A stretch of 64,000 nt of DNA, taken from Kutzneria chonburiensis. Its GTDB lineage: Bacteria; Actinomycetota; Actinomycetes; Mycobacteriales; Pseudonocardiaceae. The position numbers were made by a program, and so were the translations under genes. Positions 18,161 to 27,063 of this stretch are shown here, piece by piece. The stretch's first letter is position 1, and each line of letters begins with the position of its first letter. The stretch spans positions 1,798,001-1,862,000 of the forward strand of contig NZ_CP097263.1 of the NCBI RefSeq assembly GCF_028622115.1. The letters are read 5' to 3'. A model generated the notes under the pieces. That model searched no databases. It was not told where the DNA came from and worked only from the letters and a program-made list of their open reading frames with translations.

Positions 18161-19095
18161 GTCCGGCGTCCGGTCAGCGCGAGGAAGACCTCGTCGAGGC
18201 TGGGCCCGCGCATGGTCATGCCGGCCGGGGCCATGCCCCGTTCGTCCAGTCGCCGCAGCACCTCCGCGACCTCGGCCGGCGGTCCGGCCGGCACGCTGAC
18301 CAGCCTGGACTGCTGGTCGACACGGGCTCGCTCGCCGGTCAGGTCCGACAGCAGGGCGGCCGTGTCGACCAGGTGCTCGGGCCGAACCGGGCCGATCTCC
18401 AGCCGCTGGCCGCCGACCCGCTTCTTCAGCTGGTCCGGCCGGCCCGCGGCGACCACCCGACCGTGGTCGACGATCACGATGTCGTCGGCCAGCGCGTCGG
18501 CCTCGTCGAGATACTGCGTGGTCAGCAACACCGTCGTCCCCTCGGCGACCAGCCGGCGGATCTGGTCCCACAACTGGTTGCGGCTGCGGGGATCCAGGCC
18601 GGTCGTCGGCTCGTCGAGCATCAACACGCCCGGCCTCGTCACGATGCTCACCGCGATGTCCAGGCGTCGCCGCAGGCCGCCGGAGTAACCGCCGGCGGTG
18701 CGCCTCGCGACGTCGCCGAGGCCGAACGCGGTGAGCAGGTCGGCGGCCCGGCCCACCGCGTCCCGCCGGGACAACCCGGCCAGCCGGCCGACGAGGTAGA
18801 GGTTCTCCTCGCCGGACAGCAGTTCGTCCACGGCGGCGTACTGGCCGGTCAGGCCGAGCAGCCGGGCGACGTCGTTCGGCCGCCGGAACACGTCGACGCC
18901 GTGCACCCACGCGCCGCCCGAGTCGGCCCGCAGCAGGGTGGCCAGCACCCGGACCGCGGTCGTCTTGCCGGCGCCGTTGGGGCCGAGCAGTCCCAGCACC
19001 GTCCCGTGCGGGACCGAGAAGCTCAGCCCGTCCAGCGCCCGCGCCCCGCCGCGGAACGTCTTCACCAGCTCCTCGACGACGATCGCCGGCCGCAT
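18157..19095 (-). CDS. DrrA-type ABC transporter ATPase
   Basis: 312 residues. Walker A GPNGAGKTT (38-46), Q-loop GLTGQY, signature YSGGLRRRLDIA, Walker B VLMLDEPTTGLDP and the H-loop region TTQYLDEAD. The C-terminal extension beyond the nucleotide-binding domain and the signature RRRLDIA are typical of DrrA-like antibiotic exporters. It follows a Tat-exported protein gene by 1 bp and overlaps the permease gene, forming a three-gene leftward operon that starts near the SARP-type box at 19649. Confidence 0.93.
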   Translation of the reverse strand: MRPAIVVEELVKTFRGGARALDGLSFSVPHGTVLGLLGPNGAGKTTAVRVLATLLRADSGGAWVHGVDVFRRPNDVARLLGLTGQYAAVDELLSGEENLYLVGRLAGLSRRDAVGRAADLLTAFGLGDVARRTAGGYSGGLRRRLDIAVSIVTRPGVLMLDEPTTGLDPRSRNQLWDQIRRLVAEGTTVLLTTQYLDEADALADDIVIVDHGRVVAAGRPDQLKKRVGGQRLEIGPVRPEHLVDTAALLSDLTGERARVDQQSRLVSVPAGPPAEVAEVLRRLDERGMAPAGMTMRGPSLDEVFLALTGRRT

Positions 19096-19096
19096 C

Positions 19097-19597
19097 TCAG
19101 TCGTCGAAACGGGTGCCGGTGCCGGCCGAGTGGAACGTGCCGATCTGCGTGCCGGCCAAGTTGAACACGGTCGCGACCGCGGTCACCGAGACGGTGTCCG
19201 GCGAGGTGAAGGTGGCGTTCATCCGCACCCGGAGCTCGGACTCGATCTCGTTGTCCACGCTGAGCAGGAAGTCCCGGAAGCTGATCGTGAAGGCGTTCGG
19301 CCCGGTGCGCCTCCACCGGCCGACTCCCGGCGTGCCGCTGCTGCTGGAGTGCAGGAACATGCCGTCGGCGAACACTCCCCACAGGGTGCGCTCCACCCGC
19401 TGGATCTCCTGGATGGTCAGGGTCACCTCCCACGGCCCGGTGATCTGGTAGGCCGGTCTGGCGCCGTCGGTCGGCTCCTGGCGGGCACTCGCGGTGGCCG
19501 CCGGTGCGAGCGCGGCCGCGCTTGCGCCGGCCGCCCCGAGCAGACCGAAGGCCGTCGACATCCGCAGCATGGACCTGCGGTCGAGATCTGGCTTCAC
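19097..19597 (-). CDS. Tat-exported small beta-barrel protein, function unknown
   Basis: 166 residues from a GTG at 19597. The N-terminus has a twin-arginine motif (LDRRSMLRMSTAFGLLG) followed by a hydrophobic segment and an Ala-rich cleavage region near residue 38, so export is probably by Tat. The mature part (about 125 residues) is all beta with a Gly-rich end (NLAGTQIGTFHSAGTGTRF), reminiscent of allene-oxide-cyclase/dirigent or calycin-like barrels that bind small hydrophobic ligands. No catalytic residues are recognised. It shares an operon with the DrrAB exporter and might bind the exported product outside the membrane; this is inference. Confidence 0.7.
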   Translation of the reverse strand: MKPDLDRRSMLRMSTAFGLLGAAGASAAALAPAATASARQEPTDGARPAYQITGPWEVTLTIQEIQRVERTLWGVFADGMFLHSSSSGTPGVGRWRRTGPNAFTISFRDFLLSVDNEIESELRVRMNATFTSPDTVSVTAVATVFNLAGTQIGTFHSAGTGTRFDD

Positions 19598-19648
19598 GGG
19601 TTCCACTTCCCTTCTCGGCAATGGCGTGCAGACGGTGCGGACGACGGC

Positions 19649-19677
19649 TCGCGGCGGCCTCGAAAGGCGCTCGACGA
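19649..19677. promoter_or_regulatory. SARP-type box
   Basis: TCGCGGC (19649), TCGAAAG (19660) and TCGACGA (19671) spaced 11 bp, plus TCGAGCG at 19694 (23 bp later). Located in the 177-bp divergent gap between the Tat/DrrAB operon and the P450/methyltransferase operon. The first element is a weak match and the last is off-register by 1 bp, so the site is plausible rather than certain. Confidence 0.5.
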
Positions 19678-19774
19678 ACCGGCCGCGCCGGTGTCGAGCG
19701 CGAGCCGAGCCGGTCTCTAGCGGCCGTGCCGACCCTGCCCGACGCCGGAGCAAGTAGTCGAGAAGGAGCAGCCG

Positions 19775-21004
19775 ATGCCGCGTGAGCCGGCCGAATTCAC
19801 CTTTCCCTTCCACAGTTCGCATCCCCTCGATCCGCCGGCGGAATACGCCGCGCTGCGGGCCGACGAGCCGGTGGCGCGGGCCACCCTGCCCAACGGGCAC
19901 CGCGTGTGGCTGGTGACCCGCTACGAGGACGTCCGCACGGTGTTCGCCGACGGCCGGCTGAGCCGGCAGGCGATCACCGCGCCGGGCGCGCCGAAGATCC
20001 TGCCGATCGCCACCGGCTCCAAGTCGATCTTCGTGATGGACCCGCCCGAGCACACCAGGCTGCGCCGGCTGGTCGCCAACGCGTTCACCACCAGACAGAT
20101 CGAGCGGCTGCGCCCGAGGATCGCCGAGCTCGCCGACCAGATGGTCGGCCGGATGCTCGAGCAGGGCCCGCCCGGCGACCTGATCGAGCACGTCGCCGAG
20201 CCGCTGCCGATCACGGTGATCTGCCAGCTGCTCGGCGTGCCGGAACGGGATCGCGCGGTGTTCCGGGACTGGACCGAAGTGATGCTCAGCTTCACCGCGC
20301 ACACCCCGGAGCAGATCCGGTCGGCGGTCGGGCAGCTGCGCGGCTACCTCGCCGAACTGGTCGCCCACAAGCAGCGCAACCCGGCCGACGACCTGCTCAC
20401 CAGCCTGGTCGAGGCCCGCGACGAGGACGACGCGCTGAGCACCGAGGAACTGCTCGCGTTCGGTCAGACGATGCTGGTCGCCGGCTACCACGCGACCTCG
20501 GCCGAGATCGCCCACGCGGTGCTCAACCTGGTGAGCATGCCGGACGCCGTCGCGCGGCTGGCCGCGGATCCGGCCCGGCTGCCCGTCGCGATCGAGGAGC
20601 TGCTGCGGTACTCGCAGGCCGGCGGCGGGGTCGGCCCGGTCCGGATCGCCACCGAACCGGTGCGGGTCGGCGACGTCACGATCCAGCCCGGCGAGGCGGT
20701 GCTGCCGTGCATCAACTCGGCCAACCGGGACGACACGGTGTTCGCCCAACCCGACCGGTTGGACCTCGACCGCGAGCGCAATCCGCACGTGGCCTTCGGA
20801 CACGGCGTCCACCACTGCCTCGGCGCGCAGCTCGGCCGGGTCGAGCTCCAGGTGGTGCTGGAAACACTGCTGCGTCGGCTCGGCGAGTTCTCCCTCGCCG
20901 TCGAGCCGCAAGAACTGGCCTGGCGCACCGGAACCGCGTTCGCACGGCCACTGTCCCTGCCACTGCGGTGGCGAGTGTCCACAAAGGAAGGAGCGGCATG
21001 CTGA
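19775..21004 (+). CDS. Cytochrome P450
   Basis: 409 residues, a class I bacterial P450 (CYP107/CYP105-like). Heme loop FGHGVHHCLG with thiolate Cys348; ExxR in EELLR (274-278); I-helix AGYHATSAEI with T241, where the usual A/G-G-x-D/E-T-T has H in the acidic position, which may affect proton delivery. GAGAAGGAGCA precedes the ATG. It heads an operon with an O-methyltransferase (overlapping) and is probably a tailoring hydroxylase of the polyketide; electrons could come from the FprA-like reductase at 27063, although no ferredoxin gene is seen nearby. Confidence 0.92.
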   Translation: MPREPAEFTFPFHSSHPLDPPAEYAALRADEPVARATLPNGHRVWLVTRYEDVRTVFADGRLSRQAITAPGAPKILPIATGSKSIFVMDPPEHTRLRRLVANAFTTRQIERLRPRIAELADQMVGRMLEQGPPGDLIEHVAEPLPITVICQLLGVPERDRAVFRDWTEVMLSFTAHTPEQIRSAVGQLRGYLAELVAHKQRNPADDLLTSLVEARDEDDALSTEELLAFGQTMLVAGYHATSAEIAHAVLNLVSMPDAVARLAADPARLPVAIEELLRYSQAGGGVGPVRIATEPVRVGDVTIQPGEAVLPCINSANRDDTVFAQPDRLDLDRERNPHVAFGHGVHHCLGAQLGRVELQVVLETLLRRLGEFSLAVEPQELAWRTGTAFARPLSLPLRWRVSTKEGAAC

Positions 21005-22017
21005 CCACGACAACGGTGAGCCCGCGCCCGCTGATCGAGCTCGGCACCGCGTTCTGGGCGTCCAAGACGCTGCTGACGGCGGTGGAGATGGGCCTGTTCA
21101 CCGAGTTGGCGGCCGGCCCGGCGAGCGAACCGCAGCTGCGCGAGCGGCTCGGCCTGCACTCCCGGTCGTCCCGGGATTTCCTGGACTCGCTGGTGTCACT
21201 GGGCGTGCTGGACCGCGAGGACGGCCGGTACCGCAACACACCGGCCAGCGACGCCTACCTGGACGAGGGCAAGCCCGGCTATCTCGGCGGCTGGATGCGC
21301 CAGGCCAGCAGGCGGCTGTTCGTGGCGTGGGGCGGGCTGACCGAGAGCCTGCGGACCGGCAAGCCGCACATCGGCTCGGACGGCCAGGACTACTTCCGGA
21401 AGCTGTACGCCGACCTCGACCAGCGGCGGGCCTTCATCGCCGCGATGGACGCGATCACCAACCAGATCGGCCCCGAGCTGAGCGCCCACCTGGACTGGTC
21501 CTCGTTCCGCACGGTGCTCGACGTCGGCGGCGCCCGCGGCAACCTGCTGACGTACCTGCTGGCCGACCATCCCGAACTGCACGGGGCCGTCTTCGACATG
21601 CCCGAGCTGCGGCCGCTGTTCGAGGAGCACACCGCCGCGCACGGCATCGCCGACCGGACCCGGTTCCTCGTCGGCGACTTCTTCGGCGAGCCGCTGCCCG
21701 AGGCCGACGTGCTGATCTTCGGCCATATCCTGCACGACTGGGACGAGCAGCAGCGCCGGGAGCTGATCAGGCAGGCGTACCAGGCGGTTCGGCCCGGTGG
21801 CGCGGTGGTGGTGTACGACCGGATGATCGACGACGACCGCCGGGAGAACTCGGTGTGCCTGCTCGGCTGCCTGAACCTGCTGCTGGTCACCCCCGGCGGC
21901 TCGGAGTACACGGTCGCGCAGTGCCGGTCCTGGCTGGCCGAGGCCGGCTTCGCGGACCTGTCACAACTGTCCCTTGTGGACGGTCTGGAGACGGCGGTGA
22001 TCGGCCGCAAGCGCTGA
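20998..22017 (+). CDS. SAM-dependent O-methyltransferase (TcmO/DmpM-like)
   Basis: 339 residues from the ATG at 20998, with AAAGGAAGGAG 4 bp upstream and overlapping the P450 stop. An N-terminal winged-helix dimerisation domain (about 10-90) precedes a class I SAM domain with VLDVGGARGNLL (173-184), DMPEL acidic residue and GHILHDWDE containing the catalytic-type His. This is the Acetylserotonin/caffeic-acid O-methyltransferase group common in aromatic polyketide clusters. It would methylate a phenolic hydroxyl, possibly one made by the P450. A strong hairpin follows the stop. Confidence 0.9.
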   Translation: MLTTTTVSPRPLIELGTAFWASKTLLTAVEMGLFTELAAGPASEPQLRERLGLHSRSSRDFLDSLVSLGVLDREDGRYRNTPASDAYLDEGKPGYLGGWMRQASRRLFVAWGGLTESLRTGKPHIGSDGQDYFRKLYADLDQRRAFIAAMDAITNQIGPELSAHLDWSSFRTVLDVGGARGNLLTYLLADHPELHGAVFDMPELRPLFEEHTAAHGIADRTRFLVGDFFGEPLPEADVLIFGHILHDWDEQQRRELIRQAYQAVRPGGAVVVYDRMIDDDRRENSVCLLGCLNLLLVTPGGSEYTVAQCRSWLAEAGFADLSQLSLVDGLETAVIGRKR

Positions 22018-22024
22018 ACGCACG

Positions 22025-22063
22025 TCGATCCGGCCCCCGCCGCGTCGGCAGGGGCCGGATCGA
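22025..22063. terminator. Bidirectional hairpin terminator
   Basis: Perfect 13-bp inverted repeat TCGATCCGGCCCC / GGGGCCGGATCGA with a 13-base loop, placed between the convergent methyltransferase stop (22017) and the DUF1772 gene stop (22070). Confidence 0.8.
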
Positions 22064-22069
22064 TGCGCG

Positions 22070-22537
22070 TCAGTGCAGCGTCGTCGCCACCGCGACCAGG
22101 TTGAGCACGAACGCCGCGACGGCGAGCGAGGACCTGACCAGGTTCCATTTCGCCCAGCGCGCCCGGGGATCACGCTGTTCCCAGTCCGCGGGCAGGCGGC
22201 CCGGATCCAGCGACATCACCCACCGCTTGATCGGCACGTTGCGGGTCAGCGACACCAGCAGCACCTTGACCGCGAGCATGCCGGCCGTGCCGAACAGCGG
22301 CCCGGCGGGCAGGCCGGCGATGATCGCCAGCGCGATGTCGCCGGCCGCCGTCAGCACGACGCAGATCGGTTGGAAGGGCTCGAACCGGTTGCCCCAGAAC
22401 TGTTCCGTCTCGACGTAGCGGGCGGCCGGCAGCCAGCGCAGCATCGGCACCCCGCCGATCACCGACCAGAGCAGCACGCCGGCCGCCAACCCGTTGGCCA
22501 GCAACACGATCGGCACGAGTACCGGGAACATGCTCAC
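22070..22537 (-). CDS. DUF1772 membrane protein (anthrone-oxygenase-like)
   Basis: 155 residues from a GTG that overlaps the asparagine-synthetase stop (GTGA). Four predicted membrane helices; the spaced pattern LLANGLAAGVLLWSVIGGVP and the Trp/Arg/Asn-containing C-terminal half (RWAKWNLVRSSLAVAAFVLNL) fit DUF1772, the family that includes fungal anthrone oxygenases. Cluster context (aromatic polyketide) suggests oxidation of an anthrone-type intermediate in the membrane. Some DUF1772 proteins have no known activity, so the role is inferred. Confidence 0.72.
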   Translation of the reverse strand: MSMFPVLVPIVLLANGLAAGVLLWSVIGGVPMLRWLPAARYVETEQFWGNRFEPFQPICVVLTAAGDIALAIIAGLPAGPLFGTAGMLAVKVLLVSLTRNVPIKRWVMSLDPGRLPADWEQRDPRARWAKWNLVRSSLAVAAFVLNLVAVATTLH

Positions 22538-24360
22538 AGCTCCAGCCGGGGACGGTAGCCGGCCAGCCAGGTGTTGACCTGGAGCACCATCTCCACGTCA
22601 CCACGGCCCTGCCAGCCGGTCGCGAGCTGGTCGACGTCGGAGATGGCCGCCCGCGCCGCGGTGGTGTCGATCAGCGGCAGCACCGGGGCGTGCGGATCGG
22701 CCAGCAGCGCGGTCATCTCGTCGCGCAGCAGCCGGGCGTGCGCGGTGTCCGGCGTCGACGGGAACGGGTTCTTCGGACGGTCCAGAATGGACGCCGGCAC
22801 CAACCCGTCGGCGACCTTGCGCAGCAGGCCCTTGGTCTTGCCGCCGAGATTCTTCATCGACCACGGGATGTTGAACACGTACTGCATCAGCTTCGGGTCG
22901 GCGAACGGGGCCCGGAACCGCAGTCCGTGCGCCGAGGTCAGGCCGTCGTCCTGGGCCAGCCCCATTTCCATCCAGCCGCGCAGGTACAGGTAGCTGATCT
23001 CGCGCATCCGGCGGTCGTGCGCGGACTCCTCGACACCGGGCGGCATCTGGGCGATCTCGTCGTGGTAGCGGTCGGCGCAGTAGCCCGGCAGGTCGAGCTG
23101 CTTGAGCAGGGTCTGGTCGAACAACCCCGAGCCCAGTCCGGTGCTGCGCACGTGCAGCTGTCCGGACGCGACCCATGGCAGGGTCTGCCGCGCGACCACC
23201 GCCGGATCCTCCATCCGCAGGTATGCCCCGAACAGCGTGTCGGCCCACTCGCCCATCATGGTCACCGAGCTCTCCGCCGCCACCGCGCGGAAGAACACGT
23301 ACAGCGCGGTCGTCATCTCGCCGACCGGGCAGGGCAGGTCGGGATAGGACCGCAGCGCGGCGGCCCTGGTGATCGGGCCGAGCAGCTCGGCCCGGTCCAG
23401 TTGGATGTCCCGGTGGTCGGTGCCGATGTGCGCGGCCATCTCGGCGGCGAAGGTGCCGTCGTCGGTGCCGCTGCGCTGAGCGTTGCGAGCGTGCTCACGG
23501 AAGTCCACGGCCAGCGTGCGCGCCGCCGGCGCGCCGCGCCGCCGCAGTTCCCGCATGGCCAGCGCGGTGACCAGGCTGGAGTCGAGGCCGCCGGACAGCA
23601 TGATGCTGAAGCCCGGCTCGGTGTCGATCCGGCGGCTGATCGAATCCGTGAGCATGCCCCGGATCGTGGCCACCGTGGTGTCGAGGTCGTGGGTGTGCGG
23701 GGCGCCCGTCAGCTGCCAGTACCGCCGGGTGGTCAGGCCGGCCCTGCTGACTCGGATCAACTCGCCGGGCAGCGCCTTGCGCATGCCCCGGTAGACGGCC
23801 TCGCCCGGCGTGCCGGCGAAGGACAGCACCTCGCGCAGCCCGTCCATGTCGACCACCGTGTCGACGACGGGGTGCGCCAACAGCGCCTTGGGCTCCGACG
23901 CGAACAACACGCCGGACTGGGTCGGGTAGTAGTACAGCGGCCTCAGGCCGACGTGGTCCCGCGCCAGCAGCAGCTCCTCGCGCGCGTCGTCCCAGACGCC
24001 GAACGCGAAGCTGCCGCTGAGCTGCTCGACGCACTCCTCGCCCCATTCGAGGTAGGCGGCCAACACCAGCCCGGCATCGCCGTCGCCGACCGGAGTGAGC
24101 CGGGCCCGCAGTTCGTCCCGGTTGACCAGCTCGCCGTCGAAGGTCAGCGCGACGGTGCGGTCCCGCTCGTTCGCCACCGCCGGCTGCGGCCGTCTGTCAG
24201 CGGCCGCAAGCCTTCGATGACCGAGGACGGCGTGCGTCGCCGCCCACAGCTGCTCGTCGTCCGGGCCCCTTGTCGCCAGCGTCGCCGTCATCCGCCTGGC
24301 TGTCGTCAGGTCCTGACCGACGTCGCGGCGGTAGTCCACCCAGCCCGTGATACCTGCCAT
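22534..24360 (-). CDS. Asparagine-synthetase-like amidotransferase lacking Cys2
   Basis: 608 residues. N-terminal class II glutaminase-type domain (1-200) and C-terminal synthetase domain with the ATP-pyrophosphatase loop SGGLDSSLV. The protein starts MAGITGW instead of MCGI: the catalytic N-terminal Cys is Ala, so glutamine hydrolysis by the standard mechanism should not occur. Homologous proteins in fredericamycin, xantholipin and lysolipin-type clusters form amides on polyketide carboxylates, leading to lactam or isoquinolinone rings. ATP-dependent acyl adenylation with free ammonia or an amine is a reasonable inference. The start is the ATG at 24360; its upstream gap carries a SARP-type box. 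Confidence 0.85.
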   Translation of the reverse strand: MAGITGWVDYRRDVGQDLTTARRMTATLATRGPDDEQLWAATHAVLGHRRLAAADRRPQPAVANERDRTVALTFDGELVNRDELRARLTPVGDGDAGLVLAAYLEWGEECVEQLSGSFAFGVWDDAREELLLARDHVGLRPLYYYPTQSGVLFASEPKALLAHPVVDTVVDMDGLREVLSFAGTPGEAVYRGMRKALPGELIRVSRAGLTTRRYWQLTGAPHTHDLDTTVATIRGMLTDSISRRIDTEPGFSIMLSGGLDSSLVTALAMRELRRRGAPAARTLAVDFREHARNAQRSGTDDGTFAAEMAAHIGTDHRDIQLDRAELLGPITRAAALRSYPDLPCPVGEMTTALYVFFRAVAAESSVTMMGEWADTLFGAYLRMEDPAVVARQTLPWVASGQLHVRSTGLGSGLFDQTLLKQLDLPGYCADRYHDEIAQMPPGVEESAHDRRMREISYLYLRGWMEMGLAQDDGLTSAHGLRFRAPFADPKLMQYVFNIPWSMKNLGGKTKGLLRKVADGLVPASILDRPKNPFPSTPDTAHARLLRDEMTALLADPHAPVLPLIDTTAARAAISDVDQLATGWQGRGDVEMVLQVNTWLAGYRPRLEL

Positions 24361-24413
24361 GTGCGCTCTGCCTCCCGCGGATCGTGTGAGGCGGACAGGG
24401 TGGGAGGCCGCAC

Positions 24414-24431
24414 TCGAAACGGCTTCGAAGA
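24414..24431. promoter_or_regulatory. SARP-type box before the amidotransferase operon
   Basis: TCGAAAC (24414) and TCGAAGA (24425), 11 bp apart, in the 79-bp gap between the leftward response regulator and the leftward amidotransferase. Because TTCGAA is palindromic the repeats also read TCGAAGC and TCGAGTG leftward. The gap is so short that the site most likely serves the amidotransferase gene. Confidence 0.6.
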
Positions 24432-24439
24432 CGGCGCAG

Positions 24440-25087
24440 TCAGCGGGTCTGGCCGCGCAGATAGGCGAGCACGGCGAGCACCCGGCGGTGGCCGGCATCG
24501 TCCGCGTGCAGCCCCAGTTTGGCGAAGACGGCGCCGATGTGCTTGGACACGGTCACCTCGGAGATGACCAGCGCCTGGCCGATCCCGGCGTTGGAGTGCC
24601 CCTCGGCCATCAGGCGCAGCACGTCCATCTCGCGGTTGCTGAGCTCGCCGAGCGGATCCCGCCGGTGGGCGATCAGCCGCCGCACGATGTCCTGGTCGAT
24701 CACGGTGCCGCCGCCCGCGACCTCCCGCACGGCGGCGACGAACCGTTCCCCGTTGGCGACGCGGTCCTTGAGCAGGTACCCGACACCGGCGCCGCCGGTG
24801 GCCAGCAGCTCGGTCAGCGACTCGGTGTCGGTGTGCTGGCTGAGCACCAGCACCGGCAGCGTCGGATGGTCGCCGCGCAGCTGGATGGCGGCGCGCAGCC
24901 CCTCGTTGGTGAAGCCCGGCGGCATCCGTACATCGGTCACCACGACGTCCGGCCGGTCCCGGCGCACCACGGTGATCAGCTCGGCCGCCGTGCCGACCGC
25001 GGCGAGCACGTCGTGCCCGAAGTGCGAGAGCAGGGACACCAGACTTTCCCGCAGCAGCCCGGAATCCTCCGCGAGCACGATCCGCAT
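24440..25087 (-). CDS. LuxR-family response regulator
   Basis: 215 residues. Receiver domain with D8, phospho-acceptor D52 (VVVTDVRMP) and the K in LLKDRVAN; C-terminal LuxR/NarL helix-turn-helix (LSNREMDVLRLMAEGHSNAGIGQALVIS..., about 150-205). The ATG overlaps the upstream kinase stop (TGATG). NarL-type regulators with a HisKA_3 kinase are typical two-component pairs. It probably controls the nearby cluster or its export; the target is not visible in the sequence. Confidence 0.9.
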   Translation of the reverse strand: MRIVLAEDSGLLRESLVSLLSHFGHDVLAAVGTAAELITVVRRDRPDVVVTDVRMPPGFTNEGLRAAIQLRGDHPTLPVLVLSQHTDTESLTELLATGGAGVGYLLKDRVANGERFVAAVREVAGGGTVIDQDIVRRLIAHRRDPLGELSNREMDVLRLMAEGHSNAGIGQALVISEVTVSKHIGAVFAKLGLHADDAGHRRVLAVLAYLRGQTR

Positions 25088-26340
25088 CACCGGCCCTCCG
25101 GCCCGCAGGGGATCTCCACGCACAGCACCGTCGGGCCGCCGCGCGGACTGGACAGCTTGACCCGTCCGCCGACCGCGGCGACCCGGTCGGCCAGGCCGCG
25201 CACGCCGCTGCCCTTCGCCGGATCCACGCCGCCGCGTCCGGTGTCGCCGATCTCGACCGTCAGCACGCTGCCGTTGGTCCTGCCGTCCACCCAGGCGCGG
25301 TCCGCGTCGGCGTGCTTGGCGATGTTGGACAGCGCCTCGCTGACCGCGAAGAAGGCCGTGCTCTCCACCGCGGATGGCAGCCGGCCGGCGATCCGCATCC
25401 GGACGTCGACCGTCAGCGGAGAGCGGGTCACCAGCTCGGCAACGGCCGCCGGCAGGCCGCGCTCGGTCAGCACGTGTGGATGGATGCCTTGCACGAGCTC
25501 GCGAAGTTCGGCCAGCGTGGTGGTGGCCTCGCCGTGCGCCCGGGTCAACATCTCGGCCAGTTCGGGCGTGTCGCCCGCGCGCATCCGCGCCATGTCCAAC
25601 ATCACGGCCAGTGCGACCAGTCGCTGCTGCGTGCCGTCGTGGAGGTCGCGCTCGATACGCCGTCGCTCGGCGTCGAATGCGTCGAGCATCCGCCCACTGG
25701 AACGCACCAGTTCCATCACCCGGTCGTCGGTTTCGTTGCTCACCAACAACATCCGAGCCAACGCGGCATGCAGCGCGGAGACGGCGGCGACCAGATACGC
25801 GCTGAGCACGAGCAGGGGAGCGGCCACCGCGGCCGAGATCAGTGCCGATCCAGGTGTCGGCAGGTCGACGCCGAGGACGACAAGGCCACCGGGACCGGCG
25901 AACAGCGCGTACAGCAGCGGGGACGCGACGAACACCAGCAGGACCAGCGGCACCGCGGCGGTCACGTAGTCCAGCGGCCACAACCCCGTGGCCAGCAGCA
26001 TGGTGTAGCCGAGCTCGCGCCAGGTCACGGTCTCCCGCAATCTGGTGCGCACCCAGGACCGCACGTCCACACGGGGCAGCGGCCGATGCGGACTCGGCGC
26101 CACCGCATCGCCCAGCAGCCGCAGTCGTCGACGCTCGACTGCGCCGACGGGCAGACCGGCGAGTCCCACCGAGACGAGCATCGCCAGTCCGACGGCGACC
26201 GGCGACAACAGCACGCCGAGCCCGGTCAGCACCAGCGTCACCGCCAGCGTGACCAGACCGAGCGGCGCCCCGGTCGCGACGTACAGCCACCCCCGCCACG
26301 GCACGGAGGTTCTCAGCAGCCGCGGCGAGCGCCACGTCAT
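25087..26340 (-). CDS. HisKA_3 sensor histidine kinase
   Basis: 417 residues from the ATG at 26340 with GAGGG 5 bp upstream; an ATG at 26355 is an alternative. Membrane segments at about 22-45, 48-66, 110-150 and 165-195, a HisKA_3 phospho-acceptor H234 in RDLHDGTQQR, and a C-terminal HATPase with NIAKHADA, GDTGRGG and GSGVRGLADRV. There is no recognisable extracellular sensor domain, so it may sense membrane stress or a membrane-soluble compound. It forms an overlapping pair with the response regulator. Confidence 0.9.
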   Translation of the reverse strand: MTWRSPRLLRTSVPWRGWLYVATGAPLGLVTLAVTLVLTGLGVLLSPVAVGLAMLVSVGLAGLPVGAVERRRLRLLGDAVAPSPHRPLPRVDVRSWVRTRLRETVTWRELGYTMLLATGLWPLDYVTAAVPLVLLVFVASPLLYALFAGPGGLVVLGVDLPTPGSALISAAVAAPLLVLSAYLVAAVSALHAALARMLLVSNETDDRVMELVRSSGRMLDAFDAERRRIERDLHDGTQQRLVALAVMLDMARMRAGDTPELAEMLTRAHGEATTTLAELRELVQGIHPHVLTERGLPAAVAELVTRSPLTVDVRMRIAGRLPSAVESTAFFAVSEALSNIAKHADADRAWVDGRTNGSVLTVEIGDTGRGGVDPAKGSGVRGLADRVAAVGGRVKLSSPRGGPTVLCVEIPCGPEGR

Positions 26341-26484
26341 CCCACCCTCGCCCATCACCGGCAGCTTACGAGGTCTCACGCCGCGCGCAGTACAGCTGGC
26401 TATACCCCGGAAGGGGAGTTGGCCGTGATTCGCCCGGCGGTGGTCCGCGGTGTGCTGGACGCGGGACGACGAGGGAGGACCCAG

Positions 26485-27063
26485 ATGTCCGAGCACACGA
26501 CGACCGCGGTCGTCGCGACCCGCGGGCGAAGACTGACCTGGCAGATGAAGCCGCCGGCCCGCAAGGCCTGGCTGCTGGCGCATGTCGCGGTGTCGGTGGG
26601 CTGGTTCGGCGGCGGCTACGCGATGCTGGTGATGGGCATCGTCGCGATGACCAGCGCCGGCACGCCACTGCGGCCGGCGGCGTACGAGCTGATGCACCTC
26701 AGCGACACGGCGATCATGATTCCGGGCAGCCTCGGCGCCCTGATCACCGGCCTGGTGGTCGCGCTGTACAGCAAGTGGCGGGTCCTGCACCACTGGTGGG
26801 TGGTCATCAAGCTGCTGCTCACGGTCGGCGCGATGGTCTTCGCCTACGCCTACATCGCGCAGAACGTGAAGACCGCACTGGAGGCCACGCTGGCCAATCC
26901 GGCCGCCGACGTGGAGCGGATCGCGGAGAGCGTCATCTCGGGCAACGTGGTGATGCTGCTCGCGCTGCTCGCCACCACGCTGCTGTCGATCTTCAAACCG
27001 TGGGGGCGCACGGCTTATGGACGCCGGGCGCTGGCCGGCCGGCGGCCCGTGCGGAGGTCCTGA
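26485..27063 (+). CDS. Integral membrane protein, DUF2269-like
   Basis: 192 residues from the ATG with GAGGGAGGA 6 bp upstream; a GTG at 26425 preceded by GGGGAG is an alternative. Four to five membrane helices, with HVAVSVGWFGGGYAML near the N-terminus and an HHWWVVIKLLLT segment. Proteins of this group (DUF2269-like) are found in actinomycetes with unknown function. It is translationally coupled (TGATG) to the ferredoxin reductase downstream, which suggests a link to electron transfer. Confidence 0.72.
   Translation: MSEHTTTAVVATRGRRLTWQMKPPARKAWLLAHVAVSVGWFGGGYAMLVMGIVAMTSAGTPLRPAAYELMHLSDTAIMIPGSLGALITGLVVALYSKWRVLHHWWVVIKLLLTVGAMVFAYAYIAQNVKTALEATLANPAADVERIAESVISGNVVMLLALLATTLLSIFKPWGRTAYGRRALAGRRPVRRS

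Noticed and set aside
26401-26406. TATACC as a -10 element for the DUF2269-like gene
   Set aside because: No acceptable -35 element lies 16-19 bp upstream, so I did not list it as a promoter.
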